Positions 1 to 9,202 are shown, counted from the stretch's first letter. The stretch is DNA of 64,000 nucleotides from Bifidobacterium pseudolongum subsp. globosum (GCF_004155535.1 NZ_RYUH01000010.1:186001-250000); one strand, 5' to 3'. The notes: a model not told the origin generated them from the sequence alone. Numbers and translations are program-made.

Positions 1-861
1 CTCACCGGCGTTGCCGATGACCTCCTGGATCCAGTAGATGTCTTGTTCCGGCACTTCGATCTTCTTCGCCATCGCCTGTTTGAGGGCCTTCACGTCTTCG
101 GCATCGATGTGTTTGACGGCGTCCATGCGGAAGCCCCGCACGCCAATACGGTAGAGTTTGGCCAGATAATCCGATTGCAGGTCGCGCACTTTGGCGCTGG
201 ATGAGTCGAAGTCCCACATGCCGCTCAACCGGCCCTGCTGCACTTCATCCTGATCGCGGTAGTTGCTGATCGATGCGCCGTTGTTGTAGTCATGGAAATC
301 ATGGCTGTTCACGCCTTCGGGGTGTTGCCCCTCGTTGCCGGTGAACCCGGGGTAGCTTCCGGTGCCCGGGTTGTACCGGGTGCCGGCCACACCGGTGAGT
401 TCCTTGTTCTCCCCCGCCCCGGTCGTCTGGTTGAGCACGACATCGGCGATGATATCAACCCCGGCCGCTGAGCATTCCTCGATCATGTGGGCGAGCTCCT
501 TCTCGGTGCCGAGTTTGGAGTCAAGCCTGTAGCTCACCGGTTGGTATGAGGTCCACCATTGGGTGCCGCGGATCGATTCCTGCGGCGGCGAGATCTCCAC
601 GTAGGCCACTCCGGCAGGACCATAGGTCTGTGTGCATTCGCGGGCGATGGAATTCCATGGTTGCTGGAACGCGATCACCTCCACATCGGTTTTGCGGGGC
701 AATGCCGTGCTGCCTGTGTCGGTATGACCGCATGCGGCTAGCGGTGCGAGCACCAACGCCATGCCGGCGCATGCGGCACACGCCCGGACCACTGTGTGGC
801 GCACTGTGCCAACGGGCCCACGCAGTATGGATGGTGCGGTGTGAGGTGTCCTCGTTGTCAT
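1..861 (-). CDS. Lipoprotein GH13 alpha-amylase, 3' end cut by window edge
   Basis: 287 codons of the N-terminal part are visible; the reading frame stays open to base 1. It starts at ATG 861-859 after a GGAAGG ribosome site. The first ~40 residues form a signal sequence ending in a lipobox (LAPLAAC), so the protein should be lipid-anchored outside the membrane. After this the sequence follows the N-terminal amylase domain of the neighbouring amylopullulanase almost block by block (AFQQPWNSIARECT, a DVVLNQT region I, and IYWIQEVIGNAGE around the general acid Glu at the edge). It lies 211 bases downstream of that gene on the same strand, so the pair probably arose by tandem duplication, one copy wall-anchored and one lipid-anchored. 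Role inferred: endo-hydrolysis of starch alpha-1,4 bonds. Confidence 0.85.
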   Translation of the reverse strand, partial: MTTRTPHTAPSILRGPVGTVRHTVVRACAACAGMALVLAPLAACGHTDTGSTALPRKTDVEVIAFQQPWNSIARECTQTYGPAGVAYVEISPPQESIRGTQWWTSYQPVSYRLDSKLGTEKELAHMIEECSAAGVDIIADVVLNQTTGAGENKELTGVAGTRYNPGTGSYPGFTGNEGQHPEGVNSHDFHDYNNGASISNYRDQDEVQQGRLSGMWDFDSSSAKVRDLQSDYLAKLYRIGVRGFRMDAVKHIDAEDVKALKQAMAKKIEVPEQDIYWIQEVIGNAGE

Positions 862-994
862 CGGACCGTTGTCCTTCCTTCTCAATCATCACCCGGGCCG
901 GCGGCGGCGCGGGCGCTCGTTCCCACTGTAATCGCCGATGGCGCGGCGCAACGCCGTTGGTTCGCGTGACATGCATATGTGCGCCGATAATGCG

Positions 995-1026
995 CGAGGA
1001 GGATGCCTTGTGGGGCATCCTCCTCG
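995..1026 (-). terminator. Hairpin after the amylopullulanase gene
   Basis: Perfect 13-bp inverted repeat (arms 995-1007 and 1014-1026, 6-base loop) about 45 bases past the stop of the amylopullulanase. There is no clear U tract after it, so it may only partly terminate and could set a lower level of the downstream amylase gene. Confidence 0.6.
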
Positions 1027-1072
1027 GTATTCAGCTGATGCGCGCCGTTATGGCGCCTGCACCGTTGCCGTC

Positions 1073-4000
1073 TCAGTCACGGCGGCGGACGATCAGCAGA
1101 CCGGCGCCCGCGGCCACGAGGGCCACTGCCACAGCGACCAGCAGCGCGATGGCCGAACCGGTCGAAGCGACACCGGCCACCTGCTGCGCGGCACCGGAGG
1201 ACGACTGCGAACCCGCGGCGTTGCCACCCGGCTGTTCGCCGGCGGCCGGCTTGTCGGTGTCGCCGGGCTCATCCGGGTTGGCCGGAGTATCCGGCTTGGT
1301 CGGCTGATCCGGGGTGTCCGGCTGGCCGAGGTCAGAGACCGGGGCGAGCAGCACCGCGCTATGGGCGGGCACCACCACGTTCTGGCCACCCTTGACCGAG
1401 ATCGCGGCACCGGCCACCGAGGCATCCACACCATCGGCATTGTCGGCCTGGGCCACGGCCTGGACCGGATGCAGGTAGGTATGGCCGTTGGACACGAGCA
1501 CGCCGTAGTCGCCGGCGGCCACTCCCGGCACGGCGGCGGCCTCATCGCCGGCGTTGAGCGCCACCACATAGGTGCCGTTGTCGCGGGCGATCTCGTACGC
1601 CACCACATTGTCGGCCGCCTTGAGTTCCTTCGTGCTGTTCGAGATCTTCTTATAGCTCTCGACACGCAGCGCGGAGGTCTTCTTGCGGATCGCGATGAGG
1701 TCCTTGACGTACTGGGCGTGGTCACCATAGTCGGCGTCGTTCATACGGTCCCAATCCACGGCGTTGACCGCGTCACCGGACTTGTAGCTGTTCTCGTCGC
1801 CGCCCTTGGTGCGCAGGAACTCCTGGCCCACCTGGAACTCGGAGATGCCGAACGCCATGAAGACGGCGGAGTTGGCGAGCTTCGAGGTCTCGATGACCTT
1901 CGCCTTCCGTCCGGCTTCGTTGAGGGCTTCGTTGCGGCCCTGCACAAACAGCGACTTCTCGAGCTTGTCGTTGAGCGTCAGGTTGTCGTGGATCTCCACA
2001 TAGTTGACCATCTGGCCGGCATTCGCGTACTTGACGTTCGCGTTGCCGTTCGTGCAGAACGCGCCTTCGGCCGTGCCGTCGAGGTTGCGGCAGCCGAGCA
2101 TGTTGTTCATGATGAGCGGTTCCATGCCCTGCTTGCCCGAGACGAACCCGTTGTCCTCATCGGAGAACACCGAGCCCTTGAGGCCGTCGCGGATCGAATC
2201 GTTGAAGAACGCGATGGTGGAGTTCGGGGTGACGAGCTGGTAGCCGTTGGGCTGGATCGACATCGCGGACTTGTCCATCGTGGTGTTCATATCCCAGCCT
2301 TCGCCGACGATGATGATCGACGGGTCGATCTTGTCGAGGGCTGAGCGCACCTGCTTCATCGTCTCCACATCATGCAGGCCCATGAGGTCGAAACGGAAGC
2401 CGTCCATGTTGTATTCCTTCGCCCAGTAGGCCACGGAATCCACGATGTACTTGCGCATCATCGCACGCTCGGAGGCGGTGTCGTTGCCGCAGCCCGAGTT
2501 GTTGACAAGCGAGCCGTTCTGGTAGCGGAAGTAGTACCCCGGCACCGTGAGTCCGAACGGGTTCGCCGCGGCATCGGCAACGTGGTTGTACACCACGTCC
2601 ATGACCACGCGCAGGCCGTTGGCATGCAGACCGTCCACCATCTGCTTGGCTTCGACCACGCGGTTGGCGGGGTCGGTCGGGTCAGAGGCGTAGGAGCCTT
2701 CCGGCACATTGTAGTTGAGCGGATCGTAACCCCAGTTGTAGTTGGAGTCATCGAGCGGCTTCGTCTCGTCGACGCTCGCGTAGTCGAACATCGGCTGGAT
2801 CTGCACATGCGTGATGCCGAGCTCCTTGAGGTAGTCCACGCCGGTGGACTTGCCCGCGGAGTTCGTGGTGCCGTTCTGGATCATGCCCAGGTACTTGCCG
2901 CGCTTTGCGGCGTCCACACCGGAGTTCTCGTTCTTCGTGAGGTCGCGGATGTGCGTCTCCGCGATCACCGCGTCGGTGTTCTTGGAGAACGGCGCCATGC
3001 GGCCCGAGTCCTTGACCGTCGTCTTGGCCGGCGACAGCACCACGGAACGCTTGCCGTTGACCACGGAAGCGCGGGCGTACGGGTCGGCGGAGTCGTTGAC
3101 GGTGCCATCGGCGAACGACACGCGGTAGATGTAGGCGGTGCCGTCGGCGACCTTGGCCGTGGCGCTCCACACACCCTTCTCGCCGCGGTCCATCGCGATG
3201 GTGTCGGCGGCTTCGGCGTCGGCGGTCTTGGCGTCCTTGAACGTCACGAGCTCGACCTTGCTTGCGGTCGGGGCCCAGAGCTTGAATGTCGTGCCGTCAT
3301 CCGCCCAGGTCGCGCCAAGGTCGTCGCCGTCGTAGGCGTATTCCTTGTCGAAGGCGTCAGTGCGCACCACGGAGCCCGCGACGGCGTCGGCCGAACCGAA
3401 GCCCTCGATCTCGACCGTGTACTTCGCGGTCAGGTCGAGGTTGTTCTTGAGCGTGATCGTCACGGTGGTGCCATTGGCCTTCACCGCGTCGATGTCGACG
3501 GCATTGCCCTTGGCGCCGGTCACCTTCACATCCCCGGCCTTGACATCGGCCGGCTTCGTCAGCTTCGCGTCGATCGCGTTGTTCTGCGCGATCTCGGCCG
3601 TCGAGATGCGGGCGCCGAGCGCTGGGCGCGCCGTGTAGACGGTCGCGTCATCCTGCAGGAGCCAGACTTCCGCCTTCGCTGTGCCGTCATTGCTGAAGAC
3701 GAGGGCATTGGCGGTCATCTTGATGTCACCGTCGGAGCCGTCCTTCTTCTTCCATTCGTCCACACCGTAGCGGCGCAGCAGACCGAAGTCCGATTCGCCG
3801 TTGGATGCCTGGTAGGTGTAGTTCGAGAACGATGCGGTGGCGAGCTCGCCCCAGTCATCATGGCCCGTGAACTTCGAAGCGAAACCATTGCTGTTCGAGT
3901 TCCACATCCACAGATCCCACTGCGGGACCTTCGTCTCGGTGTCGTCGGCGTTGAAGTACAGGCCGTCGTTGCGCATGTAATGCACGGTCACGTCGACCTT

Positions 4001-6301
4001 GTCGGCCTTGCACTTGTAGTCGGCGGGCGCTTCCAACTGGGTCTCACGCGGCGAGTTCACGCCGTCGACCCACACTTCCACAGTGCCGTTCTTCTCGGTG
4101 AACTTGACGTCACGGTTGCCGTCCTCGGGATCGTCGCTGACCGCGACCCTCTTGGACCAGTCCTCGGTGGAGATGATGAAGCTGAAGTCGGAGAGCTCCT
4201 TGTCGAACGTCAGTTCGGCCACCTTGCCATAGCAGTCCTCACCGGTGAACTGGTAGCGTGCGCCGTCAAGGCCGTCGCCGGTCTTGGTCGTACCCCACGT
4301 CCACAGCGAATAGTCCGGATCGCCCGGGGCCTCCTTGTAGTGGATGACCACACGGGACTGGCCGCCGATCGCCTCGGGGTTGCCCACCGACAGCGAGCCG
4401 TCCTCGACCGCGACATGCGCGACGCCCTTGCGGATCAGATAGTTCTGGCCGCCGTTGCTGTCCCACTCGCTGGCACCATTATTGAAGCAGATCTGATGAT
4501 CCTCACCCTTGGTGTCGATCGTCTTCGTGTAGTAGCCCTGCGCGTCCGGCCCTTCCATCTGCTCGCCGGGCACGGCGGTCCAGTCGGAGCCGGCGCCATG
4601 GTGCACGAAGACCTTGTCCCACGTGTTGACGGGCTTGTACCACACGGTCGTCGTCTGGTCGTCCGGCTTGACGGTGTTGTCCGGGATGACGACGTCCGGG
4701 GTGCTCGGGTCAACGGCCACGTCAGACACGGGGTGCGTCGTCTTCGTTGCACCGCCGTAGATCGCGATGGCTTGCATCGCCGGCACGGTCACCTTGACCT
4801 TGCCGCCGGAGACGGTCACGGTCTTCGAGCAGTCCTGCACTCCGTAGACGTCGCAGTACTCGCCGTCAGGCATCGATGTCGCGTATTCGGCCGTCTTGTC
4901 TTCGGTCGAGTTGTTGATCGCGACAAAGCCCTTGTCGCCACGCGAGAACGCGATGTTATTCGCACCGTCGTCCTGCCACTGCTCGACGGCGGTCCCATCC
5001 ACGTAGTTGTGGAACGCGATCATGCCGCGCGTCGTCGTCCAACGCTGCTGGCAGTTCCATTCGCCGTCCTTCGTCGAGCACGCCTCGTCGAAGTCCACGT
5101 CAGGCACTTCGGTCGCGATCGCACCCGGGGCGCCGTTGTCGTTAACGTCGTACTTATAGTCCGACAGCAGGCGCGGCGTGCCGTAGTCATAGGCGAGCAT
5201 GAATGCGTTCGCGAGCGCGTACATCGAATCGTTCTTGTACGTGATCGCACCGTCGTTGCGAGCGGTGTCCCAGTTCGTCACGAAGACGTTCGCGTCCTTG
5301 GACGCAATCGCGTTCGGATTCGACGACAGGTCGCCGATGCGCGTCGAGAGGTCCTTGAGTTCGGCGATCTTGCCCTTGAACTTCGCGTTGAGGTCCGACT
5401 TGTAGTCGAACTGCGTCACGGTGCCGGTCTCCAGGTAATTGCGCGGCTGGATGCCGGGCGCTTCGCTCGCATTGCCGATGACTTCCTGGATCCAGTAGAT
5501 GTCGTTGGCGTTCTTGCCGACCTTCTGGGCCATCTTGTCTTTGATGCCCTTGATGTCCTCGTTGTTGATGTGCTTGACGGCGTCCATGCGGAAGCCCTTG
5601 ACGCCCATCTTGTAGAACTTGGCGAGATAGTCGGACTGGATGTCCTGCACCTTCTCGCTCGACGTGTCGAAGTCCCACATCGAGTTCAGGCGGCCTTCCT
5701 GCACCTCCTGCTGGTTCTTGTAATCGGAGACGCTTGCGCCGTTGTTGTAGTCATGGAAGTCGGCGGCGGTCACACCTTGCGGATATTGGCCGTTTTCGCC
5801 GGTGAAGCCCGGATAGTCGCCGGTCAAGCCGTTGTACTTCGTGCCCGCCACACCGGTCTGCTCGCCTGCAGCGACATCCAAACCGGTCGTCTGGTTGAGC
5901 ACGACGTCGGCGATGATGCCGACGCCCGCGGCATCACATGTCGTGATCATGTTCTTGAATTCGGCTTCGGTGCCGAGCTTCGAATCGAGTTTGTAGCTCA
6001 CCGGCTGGTAGCTTGTCCACCATTCGGTGCCCTGGATCGATTCCTGTGGCGGTGAGATCTCGACGTACGCCACGCCTTGCGGGCCGTACGTGTTCGTGCA
6101 TTCCTTGGCGATCGAATTCCATGTCTGCTGGAATGCGATCACTTGCACGTCCGTTTTCGCGGGGAGGGTGGTCTGCCCGGTGTCCTCCGCGGCGTTCGCC
6201 GCCATCGGCACTGCGAGCAGGGCGCCCGTGCCGACCATGGCAACGGCGACGCCTATGCCAGTGGTCCGGCGCATGCAGTCTCTAACCTGCTGAATCACCA
6301 T
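1073..6301 (-). CDS. apuB: Cell-surface amylopullulanase (GH13 amylase + GH13 pullulanase)
   Basis: 1742 aa from ATG 6301; the longer frame upstream is discarded because a signal peptide begins here (MVIQQVRDCMRRTT, cleavage near AANA-AE). Order, by rough residue: alpha-amylase domain 44-540 with GFRMDAVKH near 237 (nucleophile Asp) and IQEVIGN near 272 (acid/base Glu); a CBM25-like module near 550; two CBM41/PUD-like modules near 650 and 770; a CBM48-like module near 1010 (KLWAPTAS); a pullulanase domain with YNWGYDP near 1187, VVMDVVYNH, GFRFDLMGLHD near 1305, VGEGWD and VEIHDN; then a Pro/Asp linker, a VASTGS motif, a hydrophobic segment and RRRD tail, i.e. a sortase-like anchor. It should cut both alpha-1,4 and alpha-1,6 bonds of starch and glycogen at the cell wall. 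The domain architecture matches bifidobacterial ApuB. Confidence 0.93.
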   Translation of the reverse strand: MVIQQVRDCMRRTTGIGVAVAMVGTGALLAVPMAANAAEDTGQTTLPAKTDVQVIAFQQTWNSIAKECTNTYGPQGVAYVEISPPQESIQGTEWWTSYQPVSYKLDSKLGTEAEFKNMITTCDAAGVGIIADVVLNQTTGLDVAAGEQTGVAGTKYNGLTGDYPGFTGENGQYPQGVTAADFHDYNNGASVSDYKNQQEVQEGRLNSMWDFDTSSEKVQDIQSDYLAKFYKMGVKGFRMDAVKHINNEDIKGIKDKMAQKVGKNANDIYWIQEVIGNASEAPGIQPRNYLETGTVTQFDYKSDLNAKFKGKIAELKDLSTRIGDLSSNPNAIASKDANVFVTNWDTARNDGAITYKNDSMYALANAFMLAYDYGTPRLLSDYKYDVNDNGAPGAIATEVPDVDFDEACSTKDGEWNCQQRWTTTRGMIAFHNYVDGTAVEQWQDDGANNIAFSRGDKGFVAINNSTEDKTAEYATSMPDGEYCDVYGVQDCSKTVTVSGGKVKVTVPAMQAIAIYGGATKTTHPVSDVAVDPSTPDVVIPDNTVKPDDQTTTVWYKPVNTWDKVFVHHGAGSDWTAVPGEQMEGPDAQGYYTKTIDTKGEDHQICFNNGASEWDSNGGQNYLIRKGVAHVAVEDGSLSVGNPEAIGGQSRVVIHYKEAPGDPDYSLWTWGTTKTGDGLDGARYQFTGEDCYGKVAELTFDKELSDFSFIISTEDWSKRVAVSDDPEDGNRDVKFTEKNGTVEVWVDGVNSPRETQLEAPADYKCKADKVDVTVHYMRNDGLYFNADDTETKVPQWDLWMWNSNSNGFASKFTGHDDWGELATASFSNYTYQASNGESDFGLLRRYGVDEWKKKDGSDGDIKMTANALVFSNDGTAKAEVWLLQDDATVYTARPALGARISTAEIAQNNAIDAKLTKPADVKAGDVKVTGAKGNAVDIDAVKANGTTVTITLKNNLDLTAKYTVEIEGFGSADAVAGSVVRTDAFDKEYAYDGDDLGATWADDGTTFKLWAPTASKVELVTFKDAKTADAEAADTIAMDRGEKGVWSATAKVADGTAYIYRVSFADGTVNDSADPYARASVVNGKRSVVLSPAKTTVKDSGRMAPFSKNTDAVIAETHIRDLTKNENSGVDAAKRGKYLGMIQNGTTNSAGKSTGVDYLKELGITHVQIQPMFDYASVDETKPLDDSNYNWGYDPLNYNVPEGSYASDPTDPANRVVEAKQMVDGLHANGLRVVMDVVYNHVADAAANPFGLTVPGYYFRYQNGSLVNNSGCGNDTASERAMMRKYIVDSVAYWAKEYNMDGFRFDLMGLHDVETMKQVRSALDKIDPSIIIVGEGWDMNTTMDKSAMSIQPNGYQLVTPNSTIAFFNDSIRDGLKGSVFSDEDNGFVSGKQGMEPLIMNNMLGCRNLDGTAEGAFCTNGNANVKYANAGQMVNYVEIHDNLTLNDKLEKSLFVQGRNEALNEAGRKAKVIETSKLANSAVFMAFGISEFQVGQEFLRTKGGDENSYKSGDAVNAVDWDRMNDADYGDHAQYVKDLIAIRKKTSALRVESYKKISNSTKELKAADNVVAYEIARDNGTYVVALNAGDEAAAVPGVAAGDYGVLVSNGHTYLHPVQAVAQADNADGVDASVAGAAISVKGGQNVVVPAHSAVLLAPVSDLGQPDTPDQPTKPDTPANPDEPGDTDKPAAGEQPGGNAAGSQSSSGAAQQVAGVASTGSAIALLVAVAVALVAAGAGLLIVRRRD

Positions 6302-6454
6302 AGATGTTCCATTTCTCTTTTCCCTGGACTGGCCCATCCATGAAGCGCTTTGTAAAAACCTCCACCACTCCATCAACGAGCCAGCATGCCAAAGTATGCA
6401 AAAGCCTCACATGCTTCTCTTGCATGGATTTCCGAGGAGCTCAGCCACGAGCTT

Positions 6455-6468
6455 TGCACACGTTTGCA
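6455..6468. promoter_or_regulatory. LacI-family (MalR-like) operator upstream of apuB
   Basis: TGCACACGTTTGCA is one base away from a perfect 14-bp palindrome with a central CG, the typical form of LacI-family sugar-repressor operators. It lies about 155 bases upstream of the apuB start. No regulator gene is visible nearby; the assignment is by motif shape only. Confidence 0.5.
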
Positions 6469-6523
6469 GTGAAATCAGGAATATTCTACACTATTTCTGC
6501 ACGGATCTGCCACACTTCGTTCA

Positions 6524-6540
6524 CATTGTGCGACACAATG
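6524..6540. promoter_or_regulatory. 17-bp inverted repeat upstream of apuB
   Basis: CATTGTG-CGA-CACAATG is a perfect 7-bp inverted repeat with a 3-base centre, in the 330-base gene-free stretch between apuB and the aroQ remnant. It could be a second operator. The rest of the stretch (6302-6631) is AT-richer than the neighbouring genes and shows no coding potential. Confidence 0.35.
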
Positions 6541-6573
6541 AATCCCCTCCGCCCAAAGAGACGAAGGGGATTC
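6540..6573 (-). terminator. Hairpin beyond the aroQ remnant
   Basis: 9-bp inverted repeat (GAATCCCCT at 6540-6548, AGGGGATTC at 6565-6573, 16-base loop). It lies about 60 bases downstream of the stop codon of the aroQ remnant and could be the original terminator of that gene copy. Confidence 0.4.
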
Positions 6574-6631
6574 GCAAGGTTGTACACGGTTGTGCGGGAT
6601 TTACCCCTGTTCAACAAGTGGATATTGCAGC

Positions 6632-6733
6632 TCATTTGGCGAGCTCGGCCGCCGTCTCGAGTGCGAGTTTGTACCCAAAGAACCCGAGTCCGGTGATAGC
6701 ACTGATGGCCAGCGGCGCCGCATATTCAGGCAT
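6632..6733 (-). pseudogene. Remnant of the 3' end of a second aroQ
   Basis: The frame ending at stop 6634-6632 reads AITGLGFFGYKLALETAAEL, nearly identical to the last ~25 residues of the intact 3-dehydroquinate dehydratase at 11494-11955 (TITGLGFFGYKLALEAVAEL). The DNA is roughly three-quarters identical over about 80 bases. Upstream of this block the similarity stops and nothing of the catalytic N-terminus remains, so it cannot be functional. It marks the left edge of the accessory island and shows that the island sits between two aroQ 3' ends. Confidence 0.8.
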
Positions 6734-6764
6734 ATGCGATATTCAAGTGCGGGAACAACGAAAC

Positions 6765-7556
6765 CTAGCCAATGAACGCCCTGTTGTACACGCCACAGGA
6801 CACCTCATCCACGTATTGCACTTGCTGGCAGAACATCACGAAGTGCTTATTGATCACATATTGGTTAAGCCCAACGGCTGCTTCCATCTCCTCAACGAAA
6901 GCAGCCTCCCCTTTCGTGTAGCCAATCTGCGCCACAAAACATGCAAAGGCATCGGAAGTCCATGGTTCATCCGCTTCCGAGACGGTCCCCTCAACACCTC
7001 TCCACACATTCAACCCATTGTTCGACAGCATGATTGGCGGTAGATCAGGATATGCATCACAGTGCGTGGCGTATGCCTGCGCCAATGGAATCGAGACATC
7101 CGGATGAGGGCGATTATTCATGCGCACAAGCAGCACAACGGCAACAACCGCAATCACCGCTACGATGGCCCATACTCTTGGGGACGCGCTGATGCTCGCC
7201 ATGGAACGGCGCGTGGCAGCCTGTTCAGGGGGACGTCTGGAAACGGCATACGCAGACAGCATACGGTCGACATCCACACCTTGGAACAAATACGGCAATG
7301 CATAGCCATCCTCACCATCGATGTGCACATCCCATGGATTGTCACGGATCCAGAGATCCCCATGCACAGGCAATACGGCACCCGACTCCCGCCGCCTCCC
7401 CTGCAGTACGTGCACACGGTACGCCGGCACTCCATCGTACGCGACGCCTTTGGTCAGCGCGGGGTCGGTTGAGACGTCGACCACCAGGCCAAGCGCATCC
7501 AGTCCAGCACCGTCAACGACGATGATATCACCCAATCTCATGGCTCTGCGGGTCAT
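6765..7556 (-). CDS. Island membrane protein, paralogue of the split gene upstream
   Basis: 263 aa. I use ATG 7556 because a GGAGG lies 7 bases before it; a TTG 18 bases further upstream is the formal frame start. Residues ~1-110 form a soluble domain that recurs in the gene at 8424-9077 (shared features: [27 protein letters not shown] and [14 protein letters not shown]). A transmembrane helix follows near 130-150 and then ~110 residues with several cysteines, probably outside the membrane. The upstream gene ends 14 bases before this start, so the two form one operon. I do not recognise the family and assign no function. Confidence 0.75.
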   Translation of the reverse strand: MTRRAMRLGDIIVVDGAGLDALGLVVDVSTDPALTKGVAYDGVPAYRVHVLQGRRRESGAVLPVHGDLWIRDNPWDVHIDGEDGYALPYLFQGVDVDRMLSAYAVSRRPPEQAATRRSMASISASPRVWAIVAVIAVVAVVLLVRMNNRPHPDVSIPLAQAYATHCDAYPDLPPIMLSNNGLNVWRGVEGTVSEADEPWTSDAFACFVAQIGYTKGEAAFVEEMEAAVGLNQYVINKHFVMFCQQVQYVDEVSCGVYNRAFIG

Positions 7557-7570
7557 CTGCCATCCTCCAT

Positions 7571-8485
7571 TCAAGTCATGCGCGAGTAGAACACCATATC
7601 GTCAGAGACGCTGTTGGGTTGCGCTTCGCCGTACGGTTTGATGATGAGATACGCCACTTGCGCCGGTGGGTTCGATGCATCGATCCCATCGATGGGCAAT
7701 ATGTTGTCAGGCCCCACGCGGACCACTTCCAATGGCTTCTGCACCATGATGATGCCGGCCGAGGCAGGAGCGCCAGTGGACTGGTCATATGCCGGCTTAT
7801 GCACTGTCTCGCCGTCACATGAGCTTGCATCCGTTTGGGTGCTGCAGTCGATGCGGTAGGTGTATTCGGTGACCATGTGGAATTGTTGCCTGAGCGTCGC
7901 GGGGTCTTGCTGGCTTTGATAATTAGGGACCATCAGGGTCGACGTCTGCCCGTCCGGCAACGGGTTCGCATCACCCATCTGGGAGGTGTCCAGCACAAGC
8001 GGCATCGCCTGCCCCTCGGTCTGTGGCGTGATGACGACGCAAGTGACACCATCCTTCTGGCACCATCTGCCACGGACGTTATCCGGATCGAACTCACCCT
8101 CCCCTGATTGCGCTCCGGCTTTCTCGGAGCTGTTGGCGGATGATGTTGATGCATCTGTGGAAGCCGATCCGCTCGACGCCGAATCATCCGAGGAGGCGCC
8201 ACCATTCGTATCCCCCTCGCCGAATGATTCATCCCCACTGCGGACATCACACATGACCACACTGTCGAAACCCATGCCACAGCGAATCTTGATATCCATC
8301 ACCGTTTGCCAAGGCAACGATTCCAATTGTTTGGGATTCGTCACGAGGTTTCCGACGGAGGCGCCGATAAGTGCTCGCCAGAGCGACAATTCATTGGCTC
8401 CCGTATCCTGCTCGCCCATTGACTCAAGCATGCACCCCAATGTCGCTGAATCGAGCCCATCGGTACGGGGGGGCAACCGTTGCAT
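7571..8485 (-). CDS. C-terminal half of a split island membrane protein
   Basis: 304 codons from an internal ATG that has no good ribosome site and overlaps the upstream reading frame by 62 bases. It begins right at a run of seven C (minus strand). Removing one C would join it in frame to the 8424-9077 product, giving a protein of about 500 aa. The opening residues ([12 protein letters not shown]) align with the part of the paralogue at 6765-7556 that lies past its membrane helix ([11 protein letters not shown]), which supports a single ancestral gene. A Ser/Asp/Gly/Glu-rich linker (about residues 93-140) precedes a ~165-residue domain starting [11 protein letters not shown] that I do not recognise. 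Confidence 0.6.
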   Translation of the reverse strand: MQRLPPRTDGLDSATLGCMLESMGEQDTGANELSLWRALIGASVGNLVTNPKQLESLPWQTVMDIKIRCGMGFDSVVMCDVRSGDESFGEGDTNGGASSDDSASSGSASTDASTSSANSSEKAGAQSGEGEFDPDNVRGRWCQKDGVTCVVITPQTEGQAMPLVLDTSQMGDANPLPDGQTSTLMVPNYQSQQDPATLRQQFHMVTEYTYRIDCSTQTDASSCDGETVHKPAYDQSTGAPASAGIIMVQKPLEVVRVGPDNILPIDGIDASNPPAQVAYLIIKPYGEAQPNSVSDDMVFYSRMT

Positions 8486-9077
8486 ATTGTGCGCCGAGCC
8501 CTGTGCTGATCGTCTGCAGATCGCCGCACTGCCTCAGTAGCCCCAGTGCATATGAATCAGTACTGTCAATGAGGTTGTCCAACCGTTCCTGCCGTTGCTG
8601 TTCAGCAACCTGCTGCCGGTGACGCTTCACCAAGACACCCGCACCCAGCACGACCGCAACCACACAGACCACCGCGATAATCCACTTTATGATGGCTGTG
8701 CGCCGTTTCCGCCTGTTCCATGCCCCCTCCTCATCAGAGGTCATGCTTTTGCGTGCCACGCCGGCTTTCGCCAGCAGCCTTGCCACATCCTCACCTTGGA
8801 AGTGCTCCGGCAGCGCATACCCATCCTCGCCATCGACCCGCACATCCCATGGATCATCGTTGATCCAGATGTCCGTATCCGCCGGCACAGGCGACCCATC
8901 GGCATGACGGGAACCACACAATATGCGTATCCTATACGCCCACTTGCCTTGGGAGGCATTCCCCAGGCCACCGGTTTTTTCAGCATCGCCGGATATCTCC
9001 TCGACGATGCCGAGCGCCCTGACGCCACGTGCATCGACAACGACGATGTCACCAGTTTCCATCTTCCTGCGCCCCAT
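8424..9077 (-). CDS. N-terminal half of a split island membrane protein
   Basis: 217 aa from ATG 9077, with a strong AAGGAGA site before it. Residues ~1-105 are the same unknown domain as in the paralogue at 6765-7556 ([41 protein letters not shown]). A transmembrane helix lies near 128-150 (IIKWIIAVVCVVAVVLGAG). The last ~20 residues, past the homopolymer at 8467-8473, look like out-of-frame sequence. A 24-bp AT-rich palindrome lies just upstream of the ribosome site, so expression is probably controlled there. First gene of the leftward island operon. Confidence 0.7.
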   Translation of the reverse strand: MGRRKMETGDIVVVDARGVRALGIVEEISGDAEKTGGLGNASQGKWAYRIRILCGSRHADGSPVPADTDIWINDDPWDVRVDGEDGYALPEHFQGEDVARLLAKAGVARKSMTSDEEGAWNRRKRRTAIIKWIIAVVCVVAVVLGAGVLVKRHRQQVAEQQRQERLDNLIDSTDSYALGLLRQCGDLQTISTGLGAQYATVAPPYRWARFSDIGVHA

Positions 9078-9092
9078 CGCTTCTCCTTATCT

Positions 9093-9116
9093 TTTTATCT
9101 TTTATAAAAGATAAAA
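9093..9116. promoter_or_regulatory. Palindromic operator, site 1 of 3
   Basis: Perfect 24-bp palindrome with core TATCTTTTATAAAAGATA at 9096-9113, just upstream of the ribosome site of the leftward island operon. The same 18-bp layout recurs at 9203-9220 and 9713-9730. Confidence 0.6.
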
Positions 9117-9202
9117 GTAGCTAGAACTGTAATCCACGCCCAGCGACCTGTCAAATCGTCGTACGGAGCCCACGGCAATCCCGACATGCCCGAATGTTGC
9201 TC

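Noticed and set aside
2372..6055. 1227-aa open frame on the plus strand opposite apuB
   Set aside because: It is the complement of a clear glycoside hydrolase, its product is very rich in Val, Arg, His and Asp, and no motif or ribosome site is present. Similar mirror frames lie opposite alaS (16663-19791), pcrA (22513-25074), guaA (37864-39528) and xfp (39791-42688).
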